6,969 bases of DNA from Candidatus Krumholzibacteriia bacterium (GTDB lineage: Bacteria > Krumholzibacteriota > Krumholzibacteriia > LZORAL124-64-63): assembly GCA_014859985.1 (NCBI GenBank), contig JACZKN010000529.1:1-6969 (forward strand). Direction: 5' to 3'. The position numbers and the translations under genes were made by a program. Positions 6,289 to 6,969 of this stretch are shown here, one piece after another. Numbering within the stretch: position 1 is the stretch's first letter; each line of letters opens with the position of its first letter. Below the pieces are notes generated by a model. It was not told where the DNA came from. It made no database searches and saw only the letters and a list, made by a program, of their open reading frames with translations.

Positions 6289-6969
6289 TCGCCGGCGGCG
6301 GCCTGCGCCGGGCCTGGCCCCTGCTGGCAGCCGCCGCGTACGGTCCCGTGCTCGTGGCCGCCACCGGACTGGTGCCCGCCTGGGGCCGCTGGTACACGGC
6401 GAGCCCGTTCTACCGGGAGCAGGTCGACGCCCTCCTGCACGGCAGGCTGGCCTTGAGCGCCGATCCGGCGGCGTTGCGCCATGACCTGGCCTGGGCCGGC
6501 GGCGGCGTCCAGCAGGTCTGGGGGTTGGGCGTGCCGCTGTGGCGCCTGGTCCCGGAAGCGGTGGCGCGTTGGGTGGGTGCGGCCGGCTTTCCGGGCATGG
6601 TCTGCTTCGCCCTGGCCCTGTCCCTGGCGGCCTGGCTGGTGGTCCGTGCGCTGCGCGATCCCGGCCTGCCAGGACCGCCGGTTCGTACTCCTTCGCTCCC
6701 TGGCTTGCCGCTGGCCGGCGGTGCGCTGCTGCTCCTGGGGGCTCCTCCTTTCGTCAACCTGCTGCACAGCCGCTTCGAGATCTGGGAGGAGGCGGTCGCC
6801 TACGAGTACGTCTGGGGGCTGGCGCTCGCCGCCGCCCTGGTGCGGCTGGCCGTGCGGCCGACGCCGCGACGCCTTGGGCTGGTCTGTGTCCTGGCGGGCT
6901 GGGGCGGGCTGGTGCGGCCGACGCTCGTGCTGTCGGGCTTCGGCGCCCTGGCCGCGGGCAGGGGCTCCT
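6285..6969 (+). CDS. Polytopic membrane protein of unknown function, 3' end missing
   Basis: The frame is open from a GTG at 6285 to the window end (228 codons) with no stop. The GTG shares a GTGA overlap with the stop of the propeller gene, the arrangement of coupled genes, though no strong ribosome-binding site precedes it. Predicted membrane segments lie at residues about 10-33, 102-123, 141-157, 173-187 and 198-226. Between the first two is a long polar loop with SPFYREQVDALLHGRLAL and then LAWAGGGVQQVWGLGVPLWR. After the third comes FEIWEEAVAYEYVWG, and near the end GGLVRPT. I recall these blocks from a conserved bacterial membrane-protein type without assigned function that looks like polytopic glycosyltransferases (GT-C style). 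No catalytic Asp pair can be confirmed, so glycosyl transfer is only a possibility. The repeated conserved-looking blocks and continuous hydrophobic segments argue for a real gene. Confidence 0.75.
   Translation, partial: MIAGGGLRRAWPLLAAAAYGPVLVAATGLVPAWGRWYTASPFYREQVDALLHGRLALSADPAALRHDLAWAGGGVQQVWGLGVPLWRLVPEAVARWVGAAGFPGMVCFALALSLAAWLVVRALRDPGLPGPPVRTPSLPGLPLAGGALLLLGAPPFVNLLHSRFEIWEEAVAYEYVWGLALAAALVRLAVRPTPRRLGLVCVLAGWGGLVRPTLVLSGFGALAAGRGS

Overview
This window is GC-rich coding DNA from what is very probably a diderm (Gram-negative-type) bacterium. It encodes a Sec-exported outer-membrane beta-barrel ending in phenylalanine, two predicted lipoproteins and periplasmic TPR proteins. Third codon positions are almost always G or C. 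The mix of PEGA, FN3-like, CsgG/FlgO-like, cohesin-like and beta-propeller domains resembles envelope gene sets of uncultured FCB-type lineages such as the Krumholzibacteriota/Eisenbacteria area. That lineage guess is inference from style only; the window holds no phylogenetic marker.

All six genes lie on the + strand, packed like one operon. Region 1-774 is the 3' part of a protein with an FN3-like domain and two PEGA-type domains. After a 52-base gap, 827-1912 encodes a Sec-exported protein with a CsgG/FlgO-like domain between helical repeats. Region 1927-3255 encodes a lipoprotein paralogue of it with N-terminal TPRs. Region 3242-4363 overlaps that gene by 14 bases and encodes an outer-membrane beta-barrel. 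Region 4378-6288 encodes a lipoprotein with a beta-sandwich, a cohesin-like domain and what I count as a seven-bladed beta-propeller. A polytopic membrane protein begins at a GTG in a GTGA overlap at 6285 and runs off the window. The largest gap is 52 bases. I see no promoter-like sequence, terminator hairpin, RNA gene, mobile element or CRISPR array.

How the genes work together is inferred. The two CsgG/FlgO-like proteins could form or stabilise a periplasmic/outer-membrane assembly next to the barrel. The PEGA/FN3 and cohesin/propeller proteins could be surface or periplasmic binding partners. The set may be an undescribed envelope module, or a CsgG-like export or surface-display system. 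No curlin-like substrate or enzyme is visible, so no function is proved. The last gene belongs to a recognisable but functionally undefined membrane-protein type and may start a different functional block that is co-transcribed.
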